Assembly (NCBI GenBank): GCA_035474375.1
Contig: DATINJ010000269.1
Location: 5,695 to 69,694, forward strand
Direction of reading: 5' to 3'
Length of the DNA stretch: 64,000 nt
DNA from: JANNPJ01 sp035474375
Lineage (GTDB): Bacteria > Actinomycetota > Actinomycetes > Actinomycetales > Kineosporiaceae
Part shown: piece after piece, positions 33,939-42,773 of the stretch
How the letters are laid out: every line of letters begins with the position of its first letter
How positions within the stretch are numbered: the first letter of the stretch is position 1
Notes under the pieces: model-generated
Database searches by the model: none
The model's input: only the letters and a program-made list of their open reading frames with translations
What the model was told of the DNA's origin: nothing
Position numbers and translations under genes: made by a program

Positions 33939-35240
33939 TTACGCCCGAAGCGGTTCTCGTGGCATCGAGGGGAGCCCAAGATCAGCCAACACGGCATCGG
34001 CCGCTCGTCGGCCCGACACCAGTGCCCCTTGGATCGACGCGGTGTCCCGATGATCACCGGCCACCACGAGCCGGTGGGCCAGGGCTACCGGTAACCGTGG
34101 CTGGAGCGGGACTGGCATCGCCGTCAGCGCCTGCGGGATGACGTTGCGCCGCATCAGCTCCCACCACCGGGTAGACCGCCCATAGATGTGCTCCAACTGG
34201 GCGAGCACGGCCCGCTCACTGGCCTGATCTCCGGCTTCGCCGAGCACGGTGGTGGCGATCAACGAGCGATCGTCCGGGCTGTAACTCTTCGCCCGATTAC
34301 TGATCACGATGCTGTTCACCACCGGACCGCGCTGATCGCCGTCCACGTGCAAGGCACTGGATCGGGTGGGGGGCTCCGGGCTGACATGCCAGAACGTGGT
34401 CAACGGTCGCATCTGAACGGCGGGCAGGTGCAACATCCGAGTCGCCGTGGTCGGATCGGTCGCGACCACCACGCAGTCGGCGGTGATCTCACCCGCCGCC
34501 GTCTGGACGCTCCCAGGCTTCACCGATTCGACCCGTACACCGAGATGCAGCCCAGTCAGCCCGGTGCTCAGCTGGTTGGGCACGGCCTGCATCCCGCGCC
34601 ACGGTACGGAGGGACTGCCACGAAGGAATGAGCGCACCAGGAGCTGGGTGAAGCGATGCGAACTGGTGCCGTCTCGCTCGCCCAGAACACCGGCCAGGAA
34701 GGGTTCCAGCACTCGCTGCCGCAGAGCGCCGTCGATACCTCGCTCGGTGAAGGCCTCCCCCCAGCCGACGTCCGGTTCGGCGAGGATGTTCTCCGGCGCA
34801 CGGCGGGTCGTCCGCAGCGCCCAGCGACCGAAAGCCGCCTGCTCGCGCGGGGACCCCACTCCGCCGCGGACCAGCGCACCGATCACCCGGGGCAGCATTC
34901 CAGGCGCCCGTCGGGGATCGGCCAGCGTTCGTCGGCCGTTCCCGGTGGCGACGACGATGGCCGCGGGGAAGGGCTGGAGGCGAAGCGCGGCCAGATCGAG
35001 GGTCCGCTGCACTTCCGGGTAGCCCGGATTGATCAACTGAAAGCCGCGGTCGCAGAGGAACCCGTTCACCGTGTCGGTGCGGACCCGACCGCCCACCGCC
35101 TCGGCTGCCTCCAGGACAACCACGTCCACACCGCGACGGGCCAGACGTTGAGCGCAGGCCAGCCCGGCTAGCCCGGCTCCGACTACGACCACCTCGGCGT
35201 GGGCGGCAAGCGCGGGCGCCTGCGTCGGGTTGTCTTCCAT
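33939..35240 (-). CDS. FAD-dependent oxidoreductase (amine oxidase/phytoene desaturase-like)
   Basis: The 433-residue protein begins with the Rossmann motif VVVVGAGLAGLACAQRLARRG, continues with VLEAAEAVGGRVRTD, and ends in the second FAD-binding region LVVAGDHRDTASIQGALVSGRRAADAV. The overall form is that of NAD(P)/FAD amine oxidases and carotenoid desaturases. The substrate is unknown. GGAGG precedes both a GTG (35243) and an ATG (35240). It ends nine bases before the lipB start. Confidence 0.88.
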   Translation of the reverse strand: MEDNPTQAPALAAHAEVVVVGAGLAGLACAQRLARRGVDVVVLEAAEAVGGRVRTDTVNGFLCDRGFQLINPGYPEVQRTLDLAALRLQPFPAAIVVATGNGRRTLADPRRAPGMLPRVIGALVRGGVGSPREQAAFGRWALRTTRRAPENILAEPDVGWGEAFTERGIDGALRQRVLEPFLAGVLGERDGTSSHRFTQLLVRSFLRGSPSVPWRGMQAVPNQLSTGLTGLHLGVRVESVKPGSVQTAAGEITADCVVVATDPTTATRMLHLPAVQMRPLTTFWHVSPEPPTRSSALHVDGDQRGPVVNSIVISNRAKSYSPDDRSLIATTVLGEAGDQASERAVLAQLEHIYGRSTRWWELMRRNVIPQALTAMPVPLQPRLPVALAHRLVVAGDHRDTASIQGALVSGRRAADAVLADLGLPSMPREPLRA

Positions 35241-35407
35241 CACGTGCGACCTCCGATGCTCTCGGCCCCGTTGCGATTGATGGGAAGCATGTCAGGTCCG
35301 GAACGGTCTGGGGCAGGCGAGGTGCGGTCCTGTGGATAAAGCGGTCCGCGAACGCCCGCTGTGGATAACCAAAACGGGCGGATCGCCCTTCGGGGCAGAG
35401 TGTCGGC

Positions 35408-37147
35408 ATGGATCTGATGCCCTTTCACGGCCCGCCCGCCGCCGCTCCGCGCGTGCCCGGGTTCATCGCTCGCACTCTCCTCGGATTCGGGACGCACGGG
35501 GAGGTGTGGCTTGCCGATGACCTGTCGAGCGGCGGCACTGTCGCCTTGAAGATCGGCCGCCGAGCACTCGACGAGCCGTCATTTGCCTCGGGCGATCCGC
35601 CGGATCGGCACCCCGAACACGAGACCGCCTTGCTCTGCCGGATCGATCATCCTCATATCGTCCGGTTGCAGCGGGTGGTGCCGCTCCCGGCCGGAGGGCT
35701 GGCGATGGTCCTTGATCTGGCCTCGGGCGGCAGCCTGGCCTCGCTGGTCGCGGCTCGGGGCCGGTTCGACCCCGGTGAGGTGAGCACCCTGCTGGTGCCG
35801 CTCGCCGACGCGCTCGGCCACCTGCACCGTCAGGGTGTGGTGCACGGTGACATCGCGCCCGGCAACGTGCTCTTCACCGGTGAAGGTCGACCACAGCTGG
35901 GTGATCTCGGCGCCGCTCGTCTCCTCGGTAGCCGGGTCGGAGAGGCTTGGGCCACACCGGGTTTCACCGATCCAGTGCTGTTGCGGCCGGGTCCGGACAA
36001 CCTCGACCTGCGGGCCACAGACCTTTGGGGCTTGGCCGCGGTCGGGTGGTTCGCGCTCACTGGCCGACCTCCCGAACCAGCTTTCGAGGGCAGCCCGGTC
36101 ACCGACCGCGCGCCGGCCCTGGGCGAACTGCTGGCGCAGTGCCTCACCGCTGAGCCGGCTGACCGGCCATCGCTGCAAGAACTGGCAGACCGAGCCTGGC
36201 AGGCCGCGCATCCGACGCCGGTCCGGCTGGTCAGCGGGCGTGATCCGGAGCTGGGTGAGTCGGGGTTGCCCCCGTTGTCCCATCGGGCGACCCGGAAGGT
36301 TCCGGTGGTCAGCGGCATTCCGCCCGACGATGATTCGGTAGACCACGGGTCACCGGACGCCGGTTCGTCCGGGGCTGGATCCTCGATGGGCGGGCCCGCA
36401 GCGGGCGCCCAACCTCGGGACGGCAGCGGCTCGGCGAGTTCCTGGGATCAGCCCGGTATCGCGCGGATCCGGGCCGAACGCCGGTTTCGCGGAACCGTCG
36501 CTCGGCGGCGGGCCCGAGTCATCGCGTTGGTGGCGGTCGGGACGGCGGTCGCAGCGGTCGGCGCCGCCGTCACGGTCCGTCCCCAGGCTTCGGGTGAGAG
36601 CGGGTTGCCGACGGAAGCGACGCCTGGCGTCCCGTTGTCCGTTCGAAGCGTCGGATCGGGCAACGAGTCTGCTGCCACCGATACTCCGGACGTCGGCGCG
36701 TCGGCACCGATCGGTCCGGGCGACCCACCTGCCACCGCCGATCTAGAGGCGGAACTGACCCAGGCTTTGATCGCCATCGGACGCTCGCGAGCTGCAGCGT
36801 TCGGGCACGTCTCGGCGGGCTTTCTGGCCAAGGCCGATGTCACCGGCTCCCCGGCCTACACCGAGGACGTACGGCTCGTTCAGCGACTGCGCTCGCAGGG
36901 GTATCGGCTGCAGGGAGTGCGCTATCAGGTCTCGGGAGTAGAGATTCTGCATCGCCGTGGTGACTTGGTGGACGTACGCGCGATGGTCACCACTTCGGCG
37001 CATCAGCAGGTCCGGATCCGTTCCGGGGTGCGGACGCCGGTGCCGGTGGACGGGCCGCGGGCGATCGTCTTCACGGTTGCGCCGGTTGATCTGAACATCT
37101 CCGGACCCGAGCGGTGGCGGGTTCGCAGTGTGCAGGTGTCGTCATGA
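35408..37147 (+). CDS. Membrane-anchored Ser/Thr protein kinase-like protein
   Basis: The 579-residue protein has a kinase domain (about residues 20-270), a Gly/Ser-rich linker, one membrane helix near 369-388 (RVIALVAVGTAVAAVGAAV) and an extracellular domain of about 190 residues. The glycine loop LGFGTHGEVWLA, the VALKIG lysine and a helix-C glutamate (EHETALL) are present. The catalytic loop is HGDIAPGNVLF, so the HRD arginine is Gly and the catalytic-loop lysine is Ala; the metal motif is DLG. It may be a weak kinase or pseudokinase. ATG 35408 or the Met three codons on is the start. Confidence 0.85.
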   Translation: MDLMPFHGPPAAAPRVPGFIARTLLGFGTHGEVWLADDLSSGGTVALKIGRRALDEPSFASGDPPDRHPEHETALLCRIDHPHIVRLQRVVPLPAGGLAMVLDLASGGSLASLVAARGRFDPGEVSTLLVPLADALGHLHRQGVVHGDIAPGNVLFTGEGRPQLGDLGAARLLGSRVGEAWATPGFTDPVLLRPGPDNLDLRATDLWGLAAVGWFALTGRPPEPAFEGSPVTDRAPALGELLAQCLTAEPADRPSLQELADRAWQAAHPTPVRLVSGRDPELGESGLPPLSHRATRKVPVVSGIPPDDDSVDHGSPDAGSSGAGSSMGGPAAGAQPRDGSGSASSWDQPGIARIRAERRFRGTVARRRARVIALVAVGTAVAAVGAAVTVRPQASGESGLPTEATPGVPLSVRSVGSGNESAATDTPDVGASAPIGPGDPPATADLEAELTQALIAIGRSRAAAFGHVSAGFLAKADVTGSPAYTEDVRLVQRLRSQGYRLQGVRYQVSGVEILHRRGDLVDVRAMVTTSAHQQVRIRSGVRTPVPVDGPRAIVFTVAPVDLNISGPERWRVRSVQVSS

Positions 37148-37242
37148 CCTGGCCGCCGACCTGTCTCTGGTCGTCGGCCAGGCACTGGCTGTCGAGTTCT
37201 GGCCGCGGTCCAGTCGGTCCGCGCCGGGCTGGACGTACGGCT

Positions 37243-38133
37243 CTATTTGGAGGTGACCCAGGAGGCCGCGGCCTCGAGCGTGGAGTGCTGGAAGGTAAAG
37301 CCGGAGTCGATCAAGCGCCTCGGTATCACCCGCTGACTACCGAGCACATCGTTGGCGAACTCGCCGACCACGAGCCGCAGCGCGAACGCCGGAACTCGCA
37401 GCAGCGAGGGCCGGTGGAGCGCGCTGGTCAGCGCCCGGATCACCTCGGCGTTCGGCGCCGGGTTGGGCGCGGTCAAGTTCACCGGGCCGGCCAACTCGGA
37501 GTCGATCAAGTACTGCAAGGCAGCGACTTCATCGGCCAGCGTGATCCAGCTCCACCACTGTTTTCCGCTGCCGAGCGGGCCGCCCAGCCCGAGCCGGGCA
37601 AGCAGCAGCAGTTGCGCGAAGGCCCCCCCGGACCGAGACATCACCAGTCCGGTCCGGGGATGCACTACTCGAATACCGGCCTCGCGAGCCGGATCCGCTT
37701 CCGCCTCCCAGGCCTGCACCAGGTCGGCCATGAAGCCATCGCCCTTGCCCGAGCTCTCAGTGAGAACCTCGTCACCGCGATATCCGTAGTAACCGATCGC
37801 TCCGCCCGACACCAGCACCCGGGGAAGCGGATCGAGCGAGGTCAAAGCCCGAACCAGGGTCCGGGTACTGAGGGTCCGCGAGTCCCGGAGGGTTCGCTTG
37901 AAGTCCTCGTTCCAGCGCTTCTCACCGACACCCGCGCCGGCGAGATGGACGGCGGCTTCGACACCGGCCAGCCCAGGGAGATCCACGCTTCCGGCGCCCG
38001 GATCCCATTCAACTTGTCCGGGGCCCTTAGGGGTGCCCCGGACAAGCTGAACGACGTCGTGCCCGGACGCGCGCAGAGCTGGGACCAGCGCGGAGCCGAT
38101 CAGCCCGTGCGAGCCCGTGATCGCTATTCGCAT
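37243..38133 (-). CDS. TIGR01777-family NAD-dependent epimerase-like protein
   Basis: The 296-residue short-chain dehydrogenase-like protein starts MRIAITGSHGLIGSALVPAL (dinucleotide site) and has VHLAGAGVGEKRW, VSGGAIGYYG and HPRTGLVMS, all marks of the TIGR01777/YfcH group. The reaction is unknown; a homologue stands beside sucB (dlaT) in M. tuberculosis too. It ends 95 bp after the convergent kinase gene and begins 24 bp after the sucB stop. Confidence 0.92.
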   Translation of the reverse strand: MRIAITGSHGLIGSALVPALRASGHDVVQLVRGTPKGPGQVEWDPGAGSVDLPGLAGVEAAVHLAGAGVGEKRWNEDFKRTLRDSRTLSTRTLVRALTSLDPLPRVLVSGGAIGYYGYRGDEVLTESSGKGDGFMADLVQAWEAEADPAREAGIRVVHPRTGLVMSRSGGAFAQLLLLARLGLGGPLGSGKQWWSWITLADEVAALQYLIDSELAGPVNLTAPNPAPNAEVIRALTSALHRPSLLRVPAFALRLVVGEFANDVLGSQRVIPRRLIDSGFTFQHSTLEAAASWVTSK

Positions 38134-38157
38134 CGGTTGCCTTCCGGAATCAGCTAC

Positions 38158-40026
38158 TCACAAGCCAAGGTCCGCTTCGAAGGCGCCTTCCTCGAGACGC
38201 TCCTTGATGGTCATCAGGAAGCGAGCGGCGTCGGCCCCGTCCACCAGCCGGTGGTCGTACGACAACGCGAGGTAAACGATGGACCGGATCGCGATGCTCT
38301 CCGACCCGTCGCTGTCCACCACCACCGGACGCTTGACGACCACGCCGGTGCCGAGAATCGCGGTCTGCGGCAGGAAGATGATCGGAGTGTCGAAGAGCGC
38401 GCCCCGGCTGCCGGTGTTGGTGAGCGTGAACGTGCCACCACCGAGATCGTCCGGAGTGATCTTGTTGTTCCGGGTTCGGTCGGCCAGGTCCGTGATCTTG
38501 CGGGCCAGGCCGGCGATGTTGAGATCTCCGGCGCCATGGATGACCGGAACGGTCAGACCACGCTCGACGTCGACCGCGAAACCGAGGTTCTCCTCGGCGT
38601 GGTAGATCACCGACTCGTTCTCGATGCTGGCGTTCAGCTTCGGGTGCTGCTTCAGGGCCTCTACCGCAGCGAGTGCGAAGAACGGCATGAACGACAGCTT
38701 CACGCCTTCGCGAGCGAGGAAATCCTTCTTCGCCCGGTCCCGCAGCCGAGCGATTCGGGTGACATCCACCTCGACCACGGTGGTGAGCTGAGCCGAGGTC
38801 TGCAGCGACTCGACCATCCGCTTGGCGATCACCTTACGCAGCCGGGACATCTTCTCGGTCGTCCCGCGCAGTGCCGAGACAACGACCGGCTTGGCCGCCG
38901 CGCTGGGCGCGCTCGCGGCAGCGGCAGGTGCAGCGGCAGGTGCAGCCGCAGCAGGTGCCTGGGCCGGCTCCGGAACCGCCTTCGCCTTAGCAGCGTCGAT
39001 GACGTCCTGCTTGCGGATCCGGCCGCCGACGCCCGTTCCCTTGACCGAAGAGAGGTCGACACCCTGCTCGGAGGCCATCCGCCGGACCAGCGGGGTGACG
39101 TAACCGGCACCGGAGTCGGACGAGCCAGTGCTGCCGTTGCGCGACGGCGCCGCCGCCGGGGCAGCAGCGCGCGGTGCAGGTGCCTGAGGCGCGGGTGCCT
39201 GCGGTGCGGGTGCCTGCGGTGCGGGTGCCTGCGGTGCGGGTGCCTGCGGAGCCGGTGCGGCCTGGGGTGCAGGAGCTGGTGCGGCCTGGGGTGCAGGAGC
39301 TGGTGCGGCCTGGGGTGCAGGAGCTGCGGGAGCGGGTGCCGCCTGGGGAGCCGGCGCTGCGGGAGCGGGTGCCTGCGTGGCCACGTCGGAACCGCCGACG
39401 ATCGCCAACGCCGCTCCGACCTCAACGGTCTCGTCCTCGCCGACCAGGATCTTCCGGACGACGCCGGCTACCGGCGACGGGATCTCGGTGTCGACCTTGT
39501 CCGTCGATACCTCGAGCAGCGGCTCGTCGACGTCCACCTTGTCGCCCACCTGCTTGAGCCACCGAGTGACCGTGCCTTCGGTGACGCTCTCGCCGAGGGC
39601 CGGCATCGCGACCGTGGTGCCATCGTTCTCGGCTTCGTCACCCCCGGACGGCGCGGCCGGAGCCGGCGTGGCAGGGGCTTGCGGTGCGGGGGCCGGTGGA
39701 GCCGGGGCGGCAGCGGGCGGGGCCTGCTGCGTCGACTGTGCCGGGGCGGAATCGGGCTGATCCGCTGCCGGGGCGCCGGCGCTGCCGGATCCGTCGCCGA
39801 TCAAAGCCAGTTGGGCGCCGATCTCGACGGTCTCGTCCTCGGAGACAAGGATCTGCTCGAGGACGCCGGCTATCGGCGACGGGATCTCGGTGTCGACCTT
39901 GTCGGTGGAAACCTCGAGCAGAGGCTCGTCGACCTCCACCCGGTCACCGATCTGCTTAAGCCACCGCGTAACCGTGCCCTCGGTGACGCTCTCGCCCAGC
40001 GCGGGCATCTGCACGGAGTCCGACAT
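38158..40026 (-). CDS. sucB: 2-oxo acid dehydrogenase E2 component (dihydrolipoyl acyltransferase)
   Basis: The 622-residue protein has two lipoyl domains (about residues 1-76 and 132-208, each with STDKVDTEIPSP carrying the lipoylated lysine), a long Ala/Pro linker, a peripheral-subunit-binding domain (YVTPLVRRMASEQGVDLSS) and the catalytic domain ending in DHRLVDGADAARFL with the active histidine. In mycobacteria the equivalent protein serves pyruvate dehydrogenase and peroxynitrite reductase, so dlaT may be the better name. GGAGA precedes ATG 40026; twelve further upstream codons are open but unlikely to be used. The lipoyl groups come from lipB/lipA nearby. Confidence 0.95.
   Translation of the reverse strand: MSDSVQMPALGESVTEGTVTRWLKQIGDRVEVDEPLLEVSTDKVDTEIPSPIAGVLEQILVSEDETVEIGAQLALIGDGSGSAGAPAADQPDSAPAQSTQQAPPAAAPAPPAPAPQAPATPAPAAPSGGDEAENDGTTVAMPALGESVTEGTVTRWLKQVGDKVDVDEPLLEVSTDKVDTEIPSPVAGVVRKILVGEDETVEVGAALAIVGGSDVATQAPAPAAPAPQAAPAPAAPAPQAAPAPAPQAAPAPAPQAAPAPQAPAPQAPAPQAPAPQAPAPQAPAPRAAAPAAAPSRNGSTGSSDSGAGYVTPLVRRMASEQGVDLSSVKGTGVGGRIRKQDVIDAAKAKAVPEPAQAPAAAAPAAAPAAAASAPSAAAKPVVVSALRGTTEKMSRLRKVIAKRMVESLQTSAQLTTVVEVDVTRIARLRDRAKKDFLAREGVKLSFMPFFALAAVEALKQHPKLNASIENESVIYHAEENLGFAVDVERGLTVPVIHGAGDLNIAGLARKITDLADRTRNNKITPDDLGGGTFTLTNTGSRGALFDTPIIFLPQTAILGTGVVVKRPVVVDSDGSESIAIRSIVYLALSYDHRLVDGADAARFLMTIKERLEEGAFEADLGL
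39177..39372. repeat. In-frame tandem repeats of the sucB Ala/Pro linker
   Basis: The DNA encoding the linker after the second lipoyl domain consists of 15-bp units (QAPAP) followed by about three 27-bp units (APAPQAAPA). All units are multiples of three, so copy-number change would alter linker length without breaking the frame. Confidence 0.75.
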
Positions 40027-40161
40027 CTGTTCTCCGCTCTCCTTCGTCGATGGTGGCGTCAAAGCCGCCGTGGTGAGAATGGATTGCCGTTCTTCTACGC
40101 GGTCCGGACCCCAGTGTGGGGGCGGTCCGCCCGGAAGAGCGGGTCAGGCTTCAGAAAGCGG

Positions 40162-41550
40162 TCAGGCGTGCGAGTGAAGCGGCTTGCCGGCAAGCGCGAG
40201 GTGAGCCTCGCCCATTGCCTCGTTCTGCGTGGGATGAGCGTGCACCAACTGGGCCACTTCCTCGGGGAAGGCTTCCCAGTTGACGATCAATTGGCCTTCA
40301 CCAATCAGCTCCCCGACCCGGGCGCCCACCATGTGCACGCCCACGATCGGACCCGACTTCTGTCGGACAAGCTTGACGAATCCGGCGGTAGCCAGGATCT
40401 GGCTCTTGCCGTTGCCGCCGAGGTTGTACTCGTAGGTCTGAACCTCGTCGGCACCGAAGCGCTCCTGCGCCTGGGCCTCCGTGATCCCGACCGACGCGAC
40501 CTCGGGGTCGCAGTAGGTAACCCGCGGGATGCCGCTCTCGACTATCGGCGCAGGGTTCAGGCCACCGATCTCCTCGGCGACGAAGATGCCCTGGGCGAAG
40601 CCGCGATGTGCCAGCTGCAGACCGGGCACGATGTCACCGACCGCGAAGACGTTCGGCACGTTGGTCCGCAGCCGCTCATCAGTCAGCACGAAGCCGCGGT
40701 CCATCGCGATCCCGACCTCTTCGTAGCCGAAGCCGGCGGCATTCGGGCCCCGGCCGACCGCGACCAACAGCAGATCGGCGGTCAGGGTCTCGCCGGACTC
40801 CAGCGACACGGTTACCCCGTTGTCGTCCTGGGTCGCGCCGGCGAACCGGATACCGGTCTTGAAGGCGATGCCGCGCTTGCGGAACGCCCGCTCGAGAATC
40901 TTGGAAGCACCGGCGTCCTCGGCCGGAACCAACCGGGGCAGCGCCTCCACGATCGTCACTTCGGCGCCGAACGAACGCCACACGCTGGCGAACTCAACCC
41001 CGATCACGCCGCCGCCGAGCACGATCACTCGCTGCGGAACCTGATCCAGAGTCAGTGCCTGATCGCTGGTGATGATCCGGCCCCCGATCTCCAGACCGGG
41101 CAGCGAGCGGGCGTACGAGCCGGTGCCGAGGATGATGTTGCGACCCCGGTAACGCTGGCCGCCAACCTCCACCGTGTCGGCGGAGATCAAGTGACCTTCG
41201 CCCTCGACGAAGGTGATCGCGGACGAGCCGATCAACCCCTGCAGGCCCTTGTACAGTCGGCCGACAACGCCGTCCTTGTACTTATTGACCCCGGGCATGT
41301 CGATCGCCTCGAAGCTGGCCTTGACGCCGAAACGCTCACTCTCCCGAGCGGAGTCGGCGACCTCTGCGGCATGCAGCAGTGCCTTGGTCGGGATGCAGCC
41401 TCGATGCAGGCACGTTCCTCCGACCTTGTCCTTCTCGATCAGGACAACACTCAGCTTCAGCTGAGCGGCCCGGAGGGCGGCGGCATAGCCGCCACTACCG
41501 CCTCCAAGGATCACCACATCGTGGACCTGGTCGGGGCCGGATTCGGACAC
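40162..41550 (-). CDS. lpdA: Dihydrolipoyl dehydrogenase
   Basis: The 462-residue flavoprotein reoxidises dihydrolipoamide and passes electrons to NAD. The FAD motif VVILGGGSGGYAAALRAAQL, redox disulfide GGTCLHRGCIPTK (Cys47 and Cys52), NAD motif VIVLGGGVIGVEFASVW and C-terminal HAHPTQNEAMGEAH with the active-site His-Glu pair are all intact. It is encoded upstream of sucB on the same strand, 135 bp away, and serves as E3 of the complex and probably of glycine cleavage. Confidence 0.96.
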   Translation of the reverse strand: MSESGPDQVHDVVILGGGSGGYAAALRAAQLKLSVVLIEKDKVGGTCLHRGCIPTKALLHAAEVADSARESERFGVKASFEAIDMPGVNKYKDGVVGRLYKGLQGLIGSSAITFVEGEGHLISADTVEVGGQRYRGRNIILGTGSYARSLPGLEIGGRIITSDQALTLDQVPQRVIVLGGGVIGVEFASVWRSFGAEVTIVEALPRLVPAEDAGASKILERAFRKRGIAFKTGIRFAGATQDDNGVTVSLESGETLTADLLLVAVGRGPNAAGFGYEEVGIAMDRGFVLTDERLRTNVPNVFAVGDIVPGLQLAHRGFAQGIFVAEEIGGLNPAPIVESGIPRVTYCDPEVASVGITEAQAQERFGADEVQTYEYNLGGNGKSQILATAGFVKLVRQKSGPIVGVHMVGARVGELIGEGQLIVNWEAFPEEVAQLVHAHPTQNEAMGEAHLALAGKPLHSHA

Positions 41551-41691
41551 CTGGTGCTCCCTTGCAATTCAAACGACGACCGACGCACAGACGCCGGGTT
41601 CTGCCGACATCTTGTCACCACCGCTGCGAAGGGTCACATCGGGTACTGCTTCGCTGCGCACAGTGCCCTGCGTCACGCCCCAGTCCGGCGA

Positions 41692-41731
41692 AGATCTGGA
41701 GAGATCTGGACCGATCTGCAGAGATCGGGTG
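41692..41731. repeat. Four 10-bp GATC-containing tandem units
   Basis: AGATCTGGAG, AGATCTGGAC, CGATCTGCAG and AGATCGGGTG follow each other directly. Each carries GATC one helical turn from the next. They lie in the 340-bp gap between lpdA and the small gene at 41891, which holds no other feature I can support. A regulatory role is possible. Confidence 0.5.
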
Positions 41732-41890
41732 AAGGGCTGGAGGGGAAGTCGGGCGCTGGGTGACATCATCGGGGGAACGCGGGGCACAAGTGTCGCGTTT
41801 GATCAGAGATGTGTGAACCAGCGCGCCGGAACCGTCCACGTGGTGACCGACCGACGTAGCCGAGACACGATGAACAGGTGGAGGTGCCAG

Positions 41891-42235
41891 GTGAGCTGGT
41901 GGGGACGTCGGCGCTCGCCACAGACTGGCGGGCGTGCCGAGCATCGCGCCGAGGTCGGACTGGTACGGGACCACCTGGAAGATTTCGTCCGGACGCGGGT
42001 GGGCGTCGAAGCATTCATCGAGCCGGCCACGACCGTGACGCCGCCCACCGTCCTGCTGATCGCGACGACGGGGGAGTGGACCCGGCGTCGCGTCAACCAG
42101 CACCTCATCCGGGACCTGTCCGATCGGCTCTCGGTCCCGGTGTACGACGTTCAGCTCGTCGGGTACCCACAGCGAATGCGGGAGTGGAACGCTCGGGCGA
42201 AGCAGGCTGCTCGTGATCGGGAGCAGGAAGCGTGA
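41891..42235 (+). CDS. Conserved actinobacterial hypothetical protein
   Basis: The 114-residue protein starts MSWWGRRRS and contains DFVRTRVGVEAFIEPATTVT, LLIATTGEWTRRRV and VPVYDVQLVGYPQRMREWN. The pattern matches a conserved actinobacterial family, often loosely called oxidoreductase, usually found near lpd and pepA. No cofactor motif is visible, so I do not accept an enzymatic name. GTG 41891 with GGAGG six to seven bases upstream is preferred over earlier in-frame starts. Confidence 0.75.
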   Translation: MSWWGRRRSPQTGGRAEHRAEVGLVRDHLEDFVRTRVGVEAFIEPATTVTPPTVLLIATTGEWTRRRVNQHLIRDLSDRLSVPVYDVQLVGYPQRMREWNARAKQAARDREQEA

Positions 42236-42299
42236 TCCTGCGGTCGGCTGAGCGGCCTCGAGGGTGAGCGTGGAGATCGAAGCTGAGCTGACGCGGTAG

Positions 42300-42338
42300 C
42301 TCGACGTTCGACCCAGAGGCTGCGGGTCGAACGTCGAG
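42300..42338. terminator. Bidirectional hairpin terminator
   Basis: A perfect 15-bp stem (42300-42314 with 42324-42338) with a nine-base loop lies 65 bp after the plus-strand gene and 15 bp after the stop of the minus-strand repeat-protein gene. Confidence 0.8.
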
Positions 42339-42352
42339 GCGATGCTGGGCGG

Positions 42353-42631
42353 TCAGGCGTTGGTAGTGAGGGGCCACTTGTCTTGCCGGGCAGCGGGGTC
42401 AGTGAGGGGCCACTTGTCTTGGTAAGACGCGCGGGGGTCAGCGAGGAGCCACTTGTCCTGGCGGGGCGCGCAGGGGTAAGTGAGGAGCCACTTGTCCTGG
42501 CGGGTCGCGCGGCGGTCGGTGAGAGGCCACTTGTCCTGGTGGGACGCGCGGCGGTCGGCGAGGGGCCACTTGTCTTGACGGGAGACGCGCGGGTCGGTGT
42601 AGGACGTTGCGACGGTGGTCTGGAGGGTCAT
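42353..42631 (-). CDS. Tandem-repeat protein with six QDKW units
   Basis: The 92-residue product has a 17-residue N-terminal segment (MTLQTTVATSYTDPRVS) and then six repeats of about 13 residues with the core RQDKWPLxDxRA; QDKW is invariant in all six. Variation between copies is largely at third positions (CAA/CAG, CCC/CCT, GCC/GCT) or conservative (P/L, T/A), which suggests selection on the protein. Third positions are nearly all G or C on this strand. A strong terminator follows 15 bp downstream. The ribosome site is weak (AAAGGCG). I recognise no family. A repetitive peptide precursor or a scaffold are possibilities only. Confidence 0.6.
   Translation of the reverse strand: MTLQTTVATSYTDPRVSRQDKWPLADRRASHQDKWPLTDRRATRQDKWLLTYPCAPRQDKWLLADPRASYQDKWPLTDPAARQDKWPLTTNA
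42366..42600. repeat. 39-bp tandem repeat array (six units)
   Basis: CCACTTGTC recurs at 42374, 42410, 42449, 42488, 42527 and 42566, giving one 36-bp and four 39-bp intervals. All are multiples of three. Whole units are similar, with no unique spacers, so this is not a CRISPR array. It forms the body of the QDKW repeat gene. Confidence 0.85.
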
Positions 42632-42773
42632 CGAAGGCGCCTTTCGCGCGGGAGCACATCCGTGTTCCGGCGCATGACGCAGTAGAGGCTCGTGCCGCTC
42701 GACCCGAGCCGGATTGCCCCGTACACGAATGTGCAGATGGACATTTCCGGGCAGATTAGAATTTACGGACTGC

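Noticed and set aside
37114..41763. A 1549-codon open frame on the plus strand.
   Set aside because: It is antisense to the TIGR01777, sucB and lpdA genes, which have complete domains. Its Arg/Gly/Leu-rich product has no motif; such shadows are common in high-GC DNA.
42366..42600. Regularly spaced repeats resembling a CRISPR array.
   Set aside because: The whole 39-bp unit is repeated with no unique spacers, intervals are multiples of three, there are no cas genes, and the array is an open coding frame.
42383..42685. Plus-strand frame through the same repeats (units GVSEEPLVLAGRA).
   Set aside because: The minus strand shows better third-position bias, synonymous variation and a terminator directly after its stop. 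The plus-strand frame has no comparable support.
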